Assembly (NCBI RefSeq): GCF_000685075.1
Contig: NZ_BAYD01000069.1
Span: 1 to 50,488, forward strand
Length of the DNA: 50,488 nucleotides
Origin: Paraburkholderia oxyphila NBRC 105797
GTDB taxonomy: Bacteria > Pseudomonadota > Gammaproteobacteria > Burkholderiales > Burkholderiaceae
Reading direction: 5' to 3'
The notes under the pieces were generated by a model. It was given only the letters and a program-made list of their open reading frames with translations. It did not search any database and was not told where the DNA came from. Positions 8,010 through 16,669 of the stretch are shown here, one piece after another. Numbering within the stretch: the first letter of the stretch is position 1; every line of letters begins with the position of its first letter. The position numbers and the translations under genes are program-made.

Positions 8010-10091
8010 ATGGCAAAGCTCGTCTACCGTGTGGTCTCTGCGTGCGGTGCACTGGGATACGGATTTCCGCGGGAATCCATTCAGAAGGCAATGGCCGGCG
8101 GCATCGACGCAGTCATCTCCGATGCCGGGTCGATGGATGCGGGTCCATTTTATCTCGGCACCGGCAGCGAGTATTTCGAACGCGACGCAGTCAAGAATGA
8201 TTTTCGCAATATGGTTGAAGTGGGCAAACAGATCGACGGCCCGGTGATTCTCGGCAGTTGCGGGATGGCCGGAGGCAATCGCAACCTTGACTGGATGCTC
8301 GACGTCGCGAAGGAAGTATTCGATGAGCTGGGCGTGCACGACGCGAAGGTAGCCGTGATCCGTTCTGAACTTGAGCCGTCGATCGTGCTCGATGAACTGC
8401 GCACCGGCGCATTGCTGCCGACGGGTGCAGGGCCGGCGCTCGACGCGAACGCGCTGCGCGAAAGCACGATCGTCGGCCAGATGGGCATCCATCCGATCCT
8501 GAGTGCGCTGGAAAGCGGCGCGAAATACGTCTTCGCGGGTCGTTCTTGTGACGTGGCGCTCTTCGCCGCCGACATGATCCGGCGCGGCATTGAACCCGGT
8601 CTCGCGTACCACGTCGGCCACGTGCTTGAGTGCGGCGCGCTCGCGTGCGATCCAGGCTCGCCTTCGGACTGCCTCGTGGCCGAGATCTACGACGACGGCA
8701 GCGCGATTTTCGTTGCGCCGGACGAAAATCGTCGCTGCACACCTTACTCGATTGCCGCCCATTCGCTCTATGAGGAAGGGCACCCGCAGTTGCAGTTTTA
8801 CCCGGAGGGCGTACTCGAGATGGCTCGTACCGAGTTCTTCGCCCGCGACGAGCGCACGAGCGGCATCCGCAACAGCCGTTTCTTCCGTACGAAGAAGCCC
8901 TGGCCGCTGAGCATCAAGCTCGAAGGCGCACGCCGTGTCGGTGCGCGAAAAGTATCGCTGATCTACTTCGATCCCAAAGATCTACACGCTGTTCCCGAGG
9001 ATATCCTCGTGTATGGCCGTAACGGCGTACAACAGACACCCGTTGCGCCCACTCAGCGCGAACTCGGAATCATCATCGAAACGCGTGCGCGTACGGCAGA
9101 AGCGGCGAACAAGCTCGCGAGTGTGCTGACGCACTACCTGATTCACTATGGCTATCCGGGGCCCAAGGCGACGGCAGGCAATATCGCCTATCCGCTTTCG
9201 CCGAACCTCATCAGCTTTACGCGTGCCGACGGTAGCTACGGCGCAGTCGTCCCCAGCGGCACGCGCGACCCCGTCTTCATCCAGAACTACCCGTCAATCC
9301 GTCGCGCCGTTGTCGAACTCGCGCAGCGAGAATTTCCCGAAGCACTCGCTCGGGCCGAGTATGCCTTCATCGAAGCGGACGCGGAGCGCCCCGTGGCGCT
9401 GCTGCGCACCGTGGACCGCGATGCCGGCAAACTCGCCACTCGTCATCGCGCCGAAATTGAGCGCATCACGTCCATCACCCGGCCTCGCTCCGGCTCGTTG
9501 CTCGATCTCGATGCGTCCGATGCCTACGAATGGACGCTTTATCACCTCCTGCAGAACGAGGACGTGATCCGCAACGTGCTTTTCCCAATCGAATACTACA
9601 TAGCAACCGGGCGCGAATGGAGGCCGGCCGGTCAGGGTTGCCCAGCCTATTTCGACGTCGGCGAAGCGGCCGGTGCGCAGAATCTGGACGACCGGACGCT
9701 CTCGCTCATCGAGGATGTCGCGCCAGCAGGCGTACAGCATGGCACTCAACGCCTGCTGGATATTGCACGTGTCATTCGCAGCAAGGATGCGGGAATCAAC
9801 CGGCTGACCTTCGATGTGCTCTTCGCGTCTCAGGAGGCGTACGACGCAGCGTTGCGAGCGAATATCTTTTGCCCCCGCAACATCGCCGGGATCCTGGGCG
9901 TCGAGCAGGCAGGTGTAGTGGGCGCATTCTTCGTCGATAGCTGTAACGCCATCAAGGTAACGTTGGACCGCCCGATCATTTCCGCATCGCTGGATGAGCG
10001 AGACGTGTTCGGCGCCCAGCAGCAAGCTGCGCTCGAACAGTTGTCTATCCCGATGTATGCCGACGAGCGACTTATGGCTTCGGCACTGTGA
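8010..10091 (+). CDS. AtuA-family (DUF1446) protein fused to a C-terminal DUF4387 domain
   Basis: A 693-residue protein. Residues ~1-480 look like the acyclic terpene utilisation AtuA/DUF1446 family (SACGALGYGF near the start, GSCGMAGGNRNLDW, FAGRSCDVALFAADM, HVLECGALACDPG). From about residue 585, after RSKDAG, a DUF4387 module runs to the end, with its typical DVFGAQQ block. In many genomes these two modules are separate adjacent genes; here they form one chain. The ATG at 8010 has AAGGGGA upstream. AtuA in Pseudomonas belongs to citronellol/geraniol catabolism, but its reaction is not established, and no other terpene genes are visible here. The preceding LysR gene is the likely regulator. 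Confidence 0.82.
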   Translation: MAKLVYRVVSACGALGYGFPRESIQKAMAGGIDAVISDAGSMDAGPFYLGTGSEYFERDAVKNDFRNMVEVGKQIDGPVILGSCGMAGGNRNLDWMLDVAKEVFDELGVHDAKVAVIRSELEPSIVLDELRTGALLPTGAGPALDANALRESTIVGQMGIHPILSALESGAKYVFAGRSCDVALFAADMIRRGIEPGLAYHVGHVLECGALACDPGSPSDCLVAEIYDDGSAIFVAPDENRRCTPYSIAAHSLYEEGHPQLQFYPEGVLEMARTEFFARDERTSGIRNSRFFRTKKPWPLSIKLEGARRVGARKVSLIYFDPKDLHAVPEDILVYGRNGVQQTPVAPTQRELGIIIETRARTAEAANKLASVLTHYLIHYGYPGPKATAGNIAYPLSPNLISFTRADGSYGAVVPSGTRDPVFIQNYPSIRRAVVELAQREFPEALARAEYAFIEADAERPVALLRTVDRDAGKLATRHRAEIERITSITRPRSGSLLDLDASDAYEWTLYHLLQNEDVIRNVLFPIEYYIATGREWRPAGQGCPAYFDVGEAAGAQNLDDRTLSLIEDVAPAGVQHGTQRLLDIARVIRSKDAGINRLTFDVLFASQEAYDAALRANIFCPRNIAGILGVEQAGVVGAFFVDSCNAIKVTLDRPIISASLDERDVFGAQQQAALEQLSIPMYADERLMASAL

Positions 10092-10575
10092 CAGCTTCGT
10101 GTGAGCGTCGATCCAAAGTCGCGCAAAAACGTATGAGCCACACAAAAACCGTGCGTCCGAAGAAAAGCTGAAAGCGGCCCTTTGTGCGTCCTTGGACTGA
10201 TGGACCGCAAAGGGTCGGCGGACTAAACCGCTTGCGCGGTAGGGGGCTCCGGTCCGACGCTGCGCCAGGTTTCTCGGACGTTCCCCCGATACCGCCACCG
10301 TCGAGGACCTGCGGGACTACCAGCTGCATCTGGTCGATCACGGTACCTCGCCGGTGTTGCTCAATGGCACGATTGCTTATGCTTGCTCGACGCTGCCCGC
10401 TGAACGGGATCAGTCAGGAGCCACCTGGCGACCAGTTCCGGCCGGTTCATTCCAACCGAAGCGATTTTGACCTCCCCTCCGTAATGGACCATGACCGCCC
10501 CGGTCATCACATCGCACCCGGTACAATCGGCGCGCGAAACGGTTGCCCCCTGTCTGTTTTGCTGTCACCAAGCGT
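10092..10575. other. Gene-free stretch containing a recombinase scrap
   Basis: The 484 bp after the AtuA-like gene carry no intact gene. Apart from the integrase fragment at 10264-10377 I recognise nothing. It looks like a decayed mobile-element insertion site. Confidence 0.5.
10264..10377 (+). pseudogene. Fragment of a tyrosine recombinase/integrase (N-terminal SAM-like domain)
   Basis: Read in the frame of 10264, about 38 residues resemble the N-terminal core-binding region of phage-integrase-type recombinases of the kind found with IS91-like elements: ARFLGRSPDTATVEDLRDY followed by QLHLVDHGTSPV. Similarity breaks off after LNGTIA, where intact enzymes continue into the next helix. There is no start codon with a ribosome-binding site and no catalytic domain. 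It is therefore a remnant of an insertion that was mostly lost. Confidence 0.6.
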
Positions 10576-10938
10576 TCAGCCGTTGCCGCCGTGAAAGTAA
10601 GTCAGCTTGTTCGATACGGAATTCACGCCCTGCACAGAGCGCGCAACGTCTTCCGCCTGCCGGAGCTGGTCGCTATTGCGAACCGAGCCGCTCAGCGTCA
10701 CGGCACCGTCTCGCGCGCGAACGAAAATCCCGGAAACATCCAGGCCTGGCGCTTTAGCCAATGCGTGCCGGACAGCATGGGAGAGCGCGCGGTCCGCCTT
10801 TTTCGCGCCAGGCGCTGCCGGCATCGCGCCCGCCGGGTTTGACGCGCCCGAAGGCGCATTGGCGGACTGGGCATGGGACATGCCCGCAAAGATCAACAGA
10901 AAAGACGCACACAAGACACATCGCAGGTTCGATTTCAT
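10576..10938 (-). CDS. Exported BON-domain protein
   Basis: A 120-residue protein with a signal peptide (residues 1-23, ending SHAQ), an Ala/Pro/Gly-rich linker, and one BON domain from about residue 48 (ADRALSHAVRHALAK, then GLDVSGIFVRARDGAVTLSGSV). The central Gly and the VTLSGSV strand are typical of OsmY-like phospholipid-associated BON domains. The start at 10938 has AGGAG six bases upstream. Relatives are periplasmic and often stress-induced. It is monocistronic here, and the 289-bp region between it and the hipA end shows no other gene. Confidence 0.87.
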   Translation of the reverse strand: MKSNLRCVLCASFLLIFAGMSHAQSANAPSGASNPAGAMPAAPGAKKADRALSHAVRHALAKAPGLDVSGIFVRARDGAVTLSGSVRNSDQLRQAEDVARSVQGVNSVSNKLTYFHGGNG

Positions 10939-11227
10939 TACCAGCTCCTATAAGTGCCGCGCCGGTGCAGCGTCGCGGTACGGCAAACAAAGCACTGAGG
11001 CAATGCCTGAGGAATTTCCTGACTGCGCGCAGATCGCCAACGCGCATAGTGCAATACGGCTGGCAAGCCGAATTGGTTACACCGGACGCAATAAATATTG
11101 CGTCACGATCCGAAAACGTGCTTCGGTGCCGTTCAAGCCAATGGAATATCAATCGCCCTTGTGAAGCTGCGCGGCGTGACGCGCCAGAAAGCGATCCCTG
11201 CGAATTCGATGTGCGCCACAGTTCGTG

Positions 11228-12460
11228 CTATTTGACCTTGGGCCTCACGACCGGCTGCACGCCGACGCGCTCGATAACCCGCCGGATGTTCGCGAGAAGC
11301 CCATCCTCCACGAAGCGCGGGTCGTTTTCAAACCGCACGGCGACGGACTCATAGGCATTGCGCAGCCGGCTCATGATGGACTTGCACTCGTCCGCGCGCA
11401 AACCCAGGCGGCTGCCGTACTCCACGAGGACCTGGGGGATGGGAAACACCTTGGACTTGTTGAGCTTGAGCGCCAACCTGCCGTCGAGCTCCGGATAGAT
11501 GTCGGTGCACACGACATCGAACACCGGGGCGAGGCGGCGTGGCCCGGTCGGATCCTCGTAGACGATGCCGATGTTCTTCATATGCGCGTCGCCATCGCGC
11601 AGCAGACACGACAAGGCGACCCGCTCAAAGAGGCAGACATTCTGTTGATAGTCGGAGCCCGTAAAGATGTCGACGGCCTTCGCGATCATCTCGTAGCTGC
11701 CCTCGTACTTGGGCTTGCCGGTGAGCACACCCATGTCCTCAAAGCCCAGCGGAGAGCCGTCCGGGTGCCGGTCGAAACGCGCCATCACAAAGAGCTTGCC
11801 ATCATCGGAAAGCCAGAACTGGGGAACCTCCAGCCCGGCCTCCTTCGCAACGGACATGCAGAAGAATTCGTTGCGCGCGATCCCCGGAAAGTCGCCGCCC
11901 TCAGCCTTGACGATGACCGAATTGAGGGGCAACGCGGTGTGCTCGTCGGGCGCGCGCTGGCCTTGTTCCGCGATGGGCACCACGGTTTTGGGCTGGACCC
12001 CCGAAATACCTGAGCCGAGCGCATATTCGTCGACGAGGCGCGCAAAGAGCTTGCCGGATGGGGAGGACAGAAGCTCCTCGAGGTGTTCGCCGTCGTGCTC
12101 CGGCACGCTTTCCCCCGGCACCGAATACGTCAGCCGCCCGATCTGGTTACGACCGGCGAGGAAGAGCAGGAACATGTCGCTTGGGGTTCCGAGACGCGCA
12201 AGGCGTTCCTCGATGATGTGACGCAGATAGCCTTCGGGACGGTTCATCGCGAAGACACCCATCAGGTCGCCTCGGGCATAGCTTTCCTGGCGCACCGGCA
12301 TCGTCAGCGATACGGCCGCGGAGTCGGACACCTGGCCGTAGTTGAAGACGTAGCGGCTCTCCTTGGCCAGCAGGCCGCTCGTACCTTGGGGCGTGTGTAC
12401 CTCGAGGGTGCGGATTTTGCCAAAGAGCCGCTCGATGTCCAATGTCTTGCCCCCGCTCAT
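11228..12460 (-). CDS. hipA: HipA-family Ser/Thr kinase toxin
   Basis: A 410-residue HipA-like kinase. Visible motifs are the nucleotide loop GVQPK (residues 154-158), the catalytic segment DGDAHMKN (D291 as catalytic Asp, N296 as metal ligand) and the DFG-equivalent PVFD (D315). E. coli HipA inactivates glutamyl-tRNA synthetase by phosphorylation, causing growth arrest; the target here is unknown. The residue aligned with the E. coli autophosphorylated Ser150 is Gly151 (GIS instead of SIA), with a Ser two residues later at 153. Its ATG shares one base with the hipB stop (TGATG), so toxin translation depends on antitoxin translation. Confidence 0.9.
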   Translation of the reverse strand: MSGGKTLDIERLFGKIRTLEVHTPQGTSGLLAKESRYVFNYGQVSDSAAVSLTMPVRQESYARGDLMGVFAMNRPEGYLRHIIEERLARLGTPSDMFLLFLAGRNQIGRLTYSVPGESVPEHDGEHLEELLSSPSGKLFARLVDEYALGSGISGVQPKTVVPIAEQGQRAPDEHTALPLNSVIVKAEGGDFPGIARNEFFCMSVAKEAGLEVPQFWLSDDGKLFVMARFDRHPDGSPLGFEDMGVLTGKPKYEGSYEMIAKAVDIFTGSDYQQNVCLFERVALSCLLRDGDAHMKNIGIVYEDPTGPRRLAPVFDVVCTDIYPELDGRLALKLNKSKVFPIPQVLVEYGSRLGLRADECKSIMSRLRNAYESVAVRFENDPRFVEDGLLANIRRVIERVGVQPVVRPKVK

Positions 12461-12747
12461 CAGTCATCGTCCTTGAAGATGGTGTCGAGTTCGTCCAGCA
12501 CCACGGTGTCGCGCGGGCGCAGAACCAGCTCGTAACCGAGCGCGCTAACGAGGCGGCACCACTCGCGGATGCCCACATTCCCGGCGCTTTCGGCATTGGT
12601 GATCGTACGGCGCGCGACGCCCGCGCGCTCGGCGAGTGCTTGCTGGGTCAGCTTGCGCTCACGCCGGGTCGCCCGCAGGGTGGCGGCGAGGCGCTCAACA
12701 CTGGAGAGCGGAGTGCTGGAGGTTTTTTTGCGCATCATAGTGCGCAT
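12460..12747 (-). CDS. hipB: HipB-family antitoxin, HTH XRE-type repressor
   Basis: A 95-residue Cro/C1-type HTH protein (residues ~18-70; LTQQALAERAGVARRTITNAE is the HTH core) with an acidic C-terminal tail like other HipB proteins. It precedes hipA with a one-base overlap, the normal antitoxin-first order. It should neutralise HipA and repress the operon. The start is uncertain: ATGs lie at 12747, 12738 and 12735. The first overlaps a TATAAT box (12746-12751), so transcription would begin near 12739 and the real start may be one of the two downstream ATGs on a nearly leaderless mRNA. None has a ribosome-binding site. Confidence 0.88.
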   Translation of the reverse strand: MRTMMRKKTSSTPLSSVERLAATLRATRRERKLTQQALAERAGVARRTITNAESAGNVGIREWCRLVSALGYELVLRPRDTVVLDELDTIFKDDD

Positions 12748-12888
12748 TATAGTAAAAATTGGCGATTTTGCGCGCGATGATGCGCATTTTTATGTTGGCC
12801 ATCGGGCTGAGTCGCTCGAGCTTGTCAGAATGCGCACTATCGTGCGCAAGATACAAATATCGGCCAATTTTGCGCACTATTGTGCGCA
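12729..12888. promoter_or_regulatory. Array of four 18-bp inverted-repeat operators, probably for HipB
   Basis: Four 18-bp imperfect palindromes with TGCG/TGCGCA arms lie at 12729-12746, 12769-12786, 12831-12848 and 12871-12888. The third is TGCGCACTATCGTGCGCA and the fourth TGCGCACTATTGTGCGCA. Start-to-start spacing is 40, 62 and 40 bp, so they form two equal pairs. The first covers the hipB start codon and abuts the -10 box; the second covers the -35 position. E. coli hipBA also has four operators, but with a different core sequence. Confidence 0.8.
12746..12751 (-). promoter_or_regulatory. Consensus -10 box (TATAAT) of the hipBA promoter
   Basis: A perfect TATAAT on the minus strand lies between operators one and two and overlaps the first possible hipB ATG. 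No good -35 hexamer is seen; the expected place falls inside operator two. Binding of HipB to either operator would block RNA polymerase. Confidence 0.55.
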
Positions 12889-13037
12889 TTTAGACCGGTC
12901 GCAGGGTGCAAGGCAGGCGGATCAATGGAGTCGCGCCTCAAGGTTTGCGCTACTTGGATCTATCCGAGCCGACACAGGTTCGACCGTTGCTTCAGGAGCG
13001 CAAGCCGTCTCTTTCTCCGCCCACGCGGCAAGAACCA
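12889..13037. other. Gap between the hipBA operators and the ilvD terminator
   Basis: About 150 bp with no gene, RNA structure or promoter that I can support. Together with the operator array and terminator it makes the 348-bp gene-free interval between hipB and ilvD. Confidence 0.5.
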
Positions 13038-13066
13038 AAAAAAAAGCCGCTCCGAAGAGCGGCTTC
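13038..13066 (-). terminator. Intrinsic terminator of ilvD
   Basis: On the minus strand a stem of AAGCCGCTC pairing with GAGCGGCTT closes a TTCG loop and runs into nine T residues (the A-run at 13038-13046 on the + strand). It begins 29 bp after the ilvD stop codon. Confidence 0.92.
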
Positions 13067-13095
13067 CTGACACCCATGCGCAAAGCGCGCCGGTT

Positions 13096-14955
13096 TTAAT
13101 CGTCGAGCAGCGAAAGATCGCGCACCGCGCCCTTATCCGCCGACATCACCAGCTTCGCATAAGCCTTGAGCGCAGCCGACACCTTGCGCGGGCGCGCCTT
13201 CACCGGCTTCCACCCCTTGGCGTTCTGCTCTTCGCGACGGCGCGCCAGTTCCTCATCGGACACGAGCACGTTGATCGTGCGATTCGGAATGTCGATGCGG
13301 ATCTTGTCGCCATTGCGCACGAGACCGATGGCGCCGCCCGCCGCCGCCTCGGGCGAGCAGTGGCCGATCGAAAGCCCCGAGGTGCCGCCCGAGAAGCGCC
13401 CGTCGGTGAGCAGCGCACAAGCCTTGCCCAGGCCCTTCGACTTGATATAGCTCGTGGGGTAAAGCATTTCCTGCATGCCCGGCCCGCCCTTGGGTCCTTC
13501 GTAACGCACGATCACGACGTCGCCGGCCTTGACCTTGTCGGCGAGGATGTTCTCAACCGCCTCGTCCTGCGATTCGGTCACGTGAGCCGTGCCTTCGAAT
13601 ACGAGAATGCTGTCGTCCACGCCCGCGGTCTTCACCACGCAGCCGTCCAGCGCGATATTGCCCGTGAGCACCGCGAGGCCGCCTTCCTGCGAGAACGCAT
13701 GCGCGTTCGAGCGGATGCAGCCTTCGGCGCGATCGGTGTCGAGGCTCGGCCAGCGCGTGTTCTGGCTGAACGCCACCTGCGTGGGGATGCCCGCCGGACC
13801 GGCCATGTAGAACGTCTTCACGGCGTCGTCCTCGGTGAGGGCGATGTCCCACTGCGCGAGCGCGTCCTTCAGCGTGGGCGCATGCACGGTCGGCACGTCG
13901 GTGTGCAGCTTGCCGGCGCGATCGAGCTCGCCGAGGATCGCCATGATGCCGCCCGCGCGATGCACGTCTTCGATGTGGTACTTGTTGGTGTTGGGCGCCA
14001 CCTTGCACAGCTGCGGCACGACGCGCGAGAGGCGGTCGATGTCGGCCATGGTGAACTCGATGCCCGCTTCCTGCGCAATGGCCAGCAAATGCAGGATGGT
14101 ATTGGTCGAGCCGCCCATGGCGATGTCGAGCGTCATCGCGTTCTCGAACGCCTTGAAGCCTACCGAGCGCGGCAGCACGCGCTCGTCTTCGTGCTCGTAG
14201 TACTGGCGCGCGAGCTCGACGATACGGCGTCCAGCGCGCTTGAAAAGCTGCTCGCGGTCCGCGTGCGTAGCCACCACCGTGCCGTTGCCGGGCAGCGAGA
14301 GCCCCAGCGCCTCGGTCAGGCAGTTCATCGAGTTGGCCGTGAACATGCCCGAGCACGAGCCGCAGGTCGGGCAGGCGGAGCGCTCGACTTCGGCCACTTC
14401 GGCGTCGGAGTACTTGCTGTCCGCCGCGATCACCATGGCGTCGATCAGGTCGAGCTTCTTGACCTCGATGGCCTTCGTGACGGGGTTGGCGAGGCGCGTC
14501 TTGCCCGCTTCCATCGGGCCGCCGGAGACGAAGATCACGGGGATGTTCAGGCGCATCGCGGCCATCAGCATGCCCGGGGTGATCTTGTCGCAGTTCGAGA
14601 TGCAGACCATGGCGTCGGCGCAGTGCGCGTTGACCATGTATTCCACCGAATCCGCGATGATGTCGCGGCTCGGCAGCGAATACAGCATGCCGTCGTGGCC
14701 CATGGCGATGCCGTCGTCCACGGCGATGGTGTTGAATTCCTTGGCCACGCCGCCCGCGGCTTCGATTTCGCGCGCAACGAGTTGGCCGAGGTCCTTCAGG
14801 TGCACGTGGCCGGGCACGAACTGGGTGAACGAGTTGACCACCGCGATGATCGGCTTGGAAAAGTCTTCGTCTTTCATGCCGGTGGCGCGCCACAGGGAGC
14901 GCGCACCTGCCATGTTGCGGCCGGCGGTGGAGGTCTTGGAACGGTATGCGGGCAT
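13096..14955 (-). CDS. ilvD: Dihydroxy-acid dehydratase
   Basis: A 619-residue IlvD, close to the usual ~616 aa. It dehydrates 2,3-dihydroxy-isovalerate and 2,3-dihydroxy-3-methylvalerate to the 2-keto acids in valine and isoleucine synthesis. The iron-sulfur cysteines and signatures are visible: CISNCDKITPGM and ACPTCGSCSGMF. The C-terminal FSGGTSGLSIGH block, which belongs to the substrate/metal site, is intact. The frame is open far upstream, but the ATG at 14955 starts exactly where the family begins (MPAYRSKTSTAG) and has AGG upstream. It is a single gene followed by a strong terminator. No other branched-chain genes are nearby. Confidence 0.97.
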   Translation of the reverse strand: MPAYRSKTSTAGRNMAGARSLWRATGMKDEDFSKPIIAVVNSFTQFVPGHVHLKDLGQLVAREIEAAGGVAKEFNTIAVDDGIAMGHDGMLYSLPSRDIIADSVEYMVNAHCADAMVCISNCDKITPGMLMAAMRLNIPVIFVSGGPMEAGKTRLANPVTKAIEVKKLDLIDAMVIAADSKYSDAEVAEVERSACPTCGSCSGMFTANSMNCLTEALGLSLPGNGTVVATHADREQLFKRAGRRIVELARQYYEHEDERVLPRSVGFKAFENAMTLDIAMGGSTNTILHLLAIAQEAGIEFTMADIDRLSRVVPQLCKVAPNTNKYHIEDVHRAGGIMAILGELDRAGKLHTDVPTVHAPTLKDALAQWDIALTEDDAVKTFYMAGPAGIPTQVAFSQNTRWPSLDTDRAEGCIRSNAHAFSQEGGLAVLTGNIALDGCVVKTAGVDDSILVFEGTAHVTESQDEAVENILADKVKAGDVVIVRYEGPKGGPGMQEMLYPTSYIKSKGLGKACALLTDGRFSGGTSGLSIGHCSPEAAAGGAIGLVRNGDKIRIDIPNRTINVLVSDEELARRREEQNAKGWKPVKARPRKVSAALKAYAKLVMSADKGAVRDLSLLDD

Positions 14956-15193
14956 CGTGGTTGCCTGAGAGTGATTTAGTGCCGATTGGGTAGCGGGCCA
15001 CGGGATTGACGGCCCCCTGCGCGCCCGTGCGAACAACCTCTTGAGCTGCACTCTGGGCAAACGGCAATTATCCCACACCGCCCGCCATGGCGTGCCGCCC
15101 CCGGGTTTCAGGGCGTTTTTAGCCACGTTTCGGCCATTTTCACGCGGGCAGCGCCGCGTGCTTTCGCTATCGCCGATGAATGCGTCGATGAAT
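14956..15193. other. Intergenic stretch between ilvD start and porin terminator
   Basis: Holds the ilvD leader and promoter region. I see no clear -35/-10 pair, gene or RNA structure. With the porin terminator it fills the 328-bp gap between the two minus-strand genes. Confidence 0.45.
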
Positions 15194-15225
15194 AAAAAAA
15201 CCGCACGCTGAAAACGCGTGCGGTT
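15194..15225 (-). terminator. Intrinsic terminator of the porin gene
   Basis: On the minus strand, AACCGCACGC and GCGTGCGGTT form a perfect 10-bp stem around a 7-nt loop and run into seven T residues (A-run 15194-15200 on the + strand), about 58 bp after the porin stop. Confidence 0.92.
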
Positions 15226-15283
15226 CGTGTCGAGCTTGCCGATCTTGCTGGCGCGCGGCCCGAACAAGGGGCCGCGCGCGCCA

Positions 15284-16381
15284 TCAGAAGATGTTGCGCA
15301 GGCCGACGGCAACGCCGGTCTGGTTGTTGCGGCCCGGGAAGTCCGCGGTCGATGCACCCGTGGCGCGCGTGAAGTCGACCGTGCCATACACTTCGGTGCG
15401 CTTGGAGAGTGCGTACTCGGCCAGCAGGACGCCCGTGTAGCGCACGCCGGTGCTCAGCGTCGAGCCGTCCGCGTTCAGCGCGTTGCTGGCGTGGTCGTAG
15501 TAGTAGGCGGCCGTCAGCGTCAGCGGCGCGGTGACCTGCCACACGGCGCCGGCGTAGAGGCCGTTGTCGATGCGGTTGGTGTTCGTCACCGGCGTCGAGA
15601 AGTTGGCAGCCGGCGAGCCCGTTGCGGCCATGTACATGTCGACGATGCCGGTGTTGTCCTGGCCCCAGAGCCAGCCGGCCATCGCCTTGACGGGGCCGAT
15701 CTGGTAGACGCCGCTCACGTTCACGACGCGGTACTTGTTGTTGTGCAGGTCGCTGTTCTGCTGGTAGCCCGCGTCGAGCGAGGCCGGGCCGTAGGTGTAC
15801 GACGCGGTGAAGCCGTACATGTTGTTCGCGCCGGTGCTGCCCGCCACGCCGCCGAAGCTGTACATGCCTTCGACTTCGAGGCCGCCGAAGTGGCCGTCGT
15901 ACTTGACCGAGTTGTTCTCGCGCAGGCCGTAGCCGAGCGCGCCCGGCAGCCAGCTGTCCTGGTCGAAGTTGCCGACGGTCAGCGGGTCATAGACGTTGCC
16001 GAGCTGGTCGAACAGCGGGGTGTTCTGGCGGCCGAACGTGAGCGCGCCGTACTGGCTGCTCTGCAGGCCGACATAGGCCATCCGGTTGAACAGCGTGTTC
16101 TGGCTGGCCATCTGGCCGTTCCAGAGGTTGAAGCCGCTTTCGAGGCGGAACACAGCCGAGAGGCCGCCGCCCAGGTCTTCGGAGCCCTTCAGGCCCCAGC
16201 GGCTGCCGGTGACCGGGCCGACGCCCATTTGCACTTCGCTGTCGTTGTTGGCGTTGGCGTTGGTCAGGTAGCGGATGCTGGTGTCGACGATGCCGTACAG
16301 CGTGACCGAGCTTTGCGCGAATGCCGATTGTGCGGAAACGGCAAGCAGGGCGGCGCCGAGTGCCGCGGTGGTCTTCTTCAT
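15284..16381 (-). CDS. Outer-membrane porin, Burkholderia general (OmpC-like) type
   Basis: A 365-residue gram-negative porin. The signal peptide is residues 1-22 (ending SAFAQ), followed by SSVTLYGIVDTSIRY, the usual first beta strand of beta-proteobacterial porins. SRWGLKGSEDLGGGL and TFGRQ motifs mark the loop 3 neighbourhood. It ends GLRNIF with the C-terminal Phe used by the BAM complex. Alternating hydrophobic strands fit a 16-strand trimeric barrel for small hydrophilic solutes. The ATG at 16381 has GGGGA at good spacing. It is followed by its own terminator, so it is monocistronic. Confidence 0.94.
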   Translation of the reverse strand: MKKTTAALGAALLAVSAQSAFAQSSVTLYGIVDTSIRYLTNANANNDSEVQMGVGPVTGSRWGLKGSEDLGGGLSAVFRLESGFNLWNGQMASQNTLFNRMAYVGLQSSQYGALTFGRQNTPLFDQLGNVYDPLTVGNFDQDSWLPGALGYGLRENNSVKYDGHFGGLEVEGMYSFGGVAGSTGANNMYGFTASYTYGPASLDAGYQQNSDLHNNKYRVVNVSGVYQIGPVKAMAGWLWGQDNTGIVDMYMAATGSPAANFSTPVTNTNRIDNGLYAGAVWQVTAPLTLTAAYYYDHASNALNADGSTLSTGVRYTGVLLAEYALSKRTEVYGTVDFTRATGASTADFPGRNNQTGVAVGLRNIF

Positions 16382-16669
16382 GTAATCCCCATTTTTATTC
16401 GTTGGCCGGCGCCGCATGGGTGCGTGCGCTGGCGTCATTTCGTGAAACTTTCGCGTACGCAGATCGAGTCCTGCGCGCGAAGATGGCGATAATATTTCGA
16501 AACGTTAAAACATCTGCAACAAATTTGTCATGGTGTCGCACCGCTACAACATGCGTTGGCGCCGGCGGCAGGCCCGCTTGCGTGCCGTTCTGGAGCGAGG
16601 CAGTGGCTGGACAGCGGGTAACATGAGCGGTTAATCCCTTTATTCGCGCTCGCGCGTGTTCTTTTGCCG

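Noticed and set aside
12889..13037. Possible cobalamin riboswitch near the CobS/CobT-like genes or ilvD
   Set aside because: No B12-box or characteristic stem structure seen here or before 16670.
12880..14979. 699-residue frame opposite ilvD
   Set aside because: It is antisense to ilvD, whose motifs and terminator are unambiguous; His/Arg-rich composition is a shadow signature.
15218..16492. 424-residue + strand frame opposite the first porin
   Set aside because: Shadow of the porin gene; Val/Ala/Arg-rich with no signal or domain.
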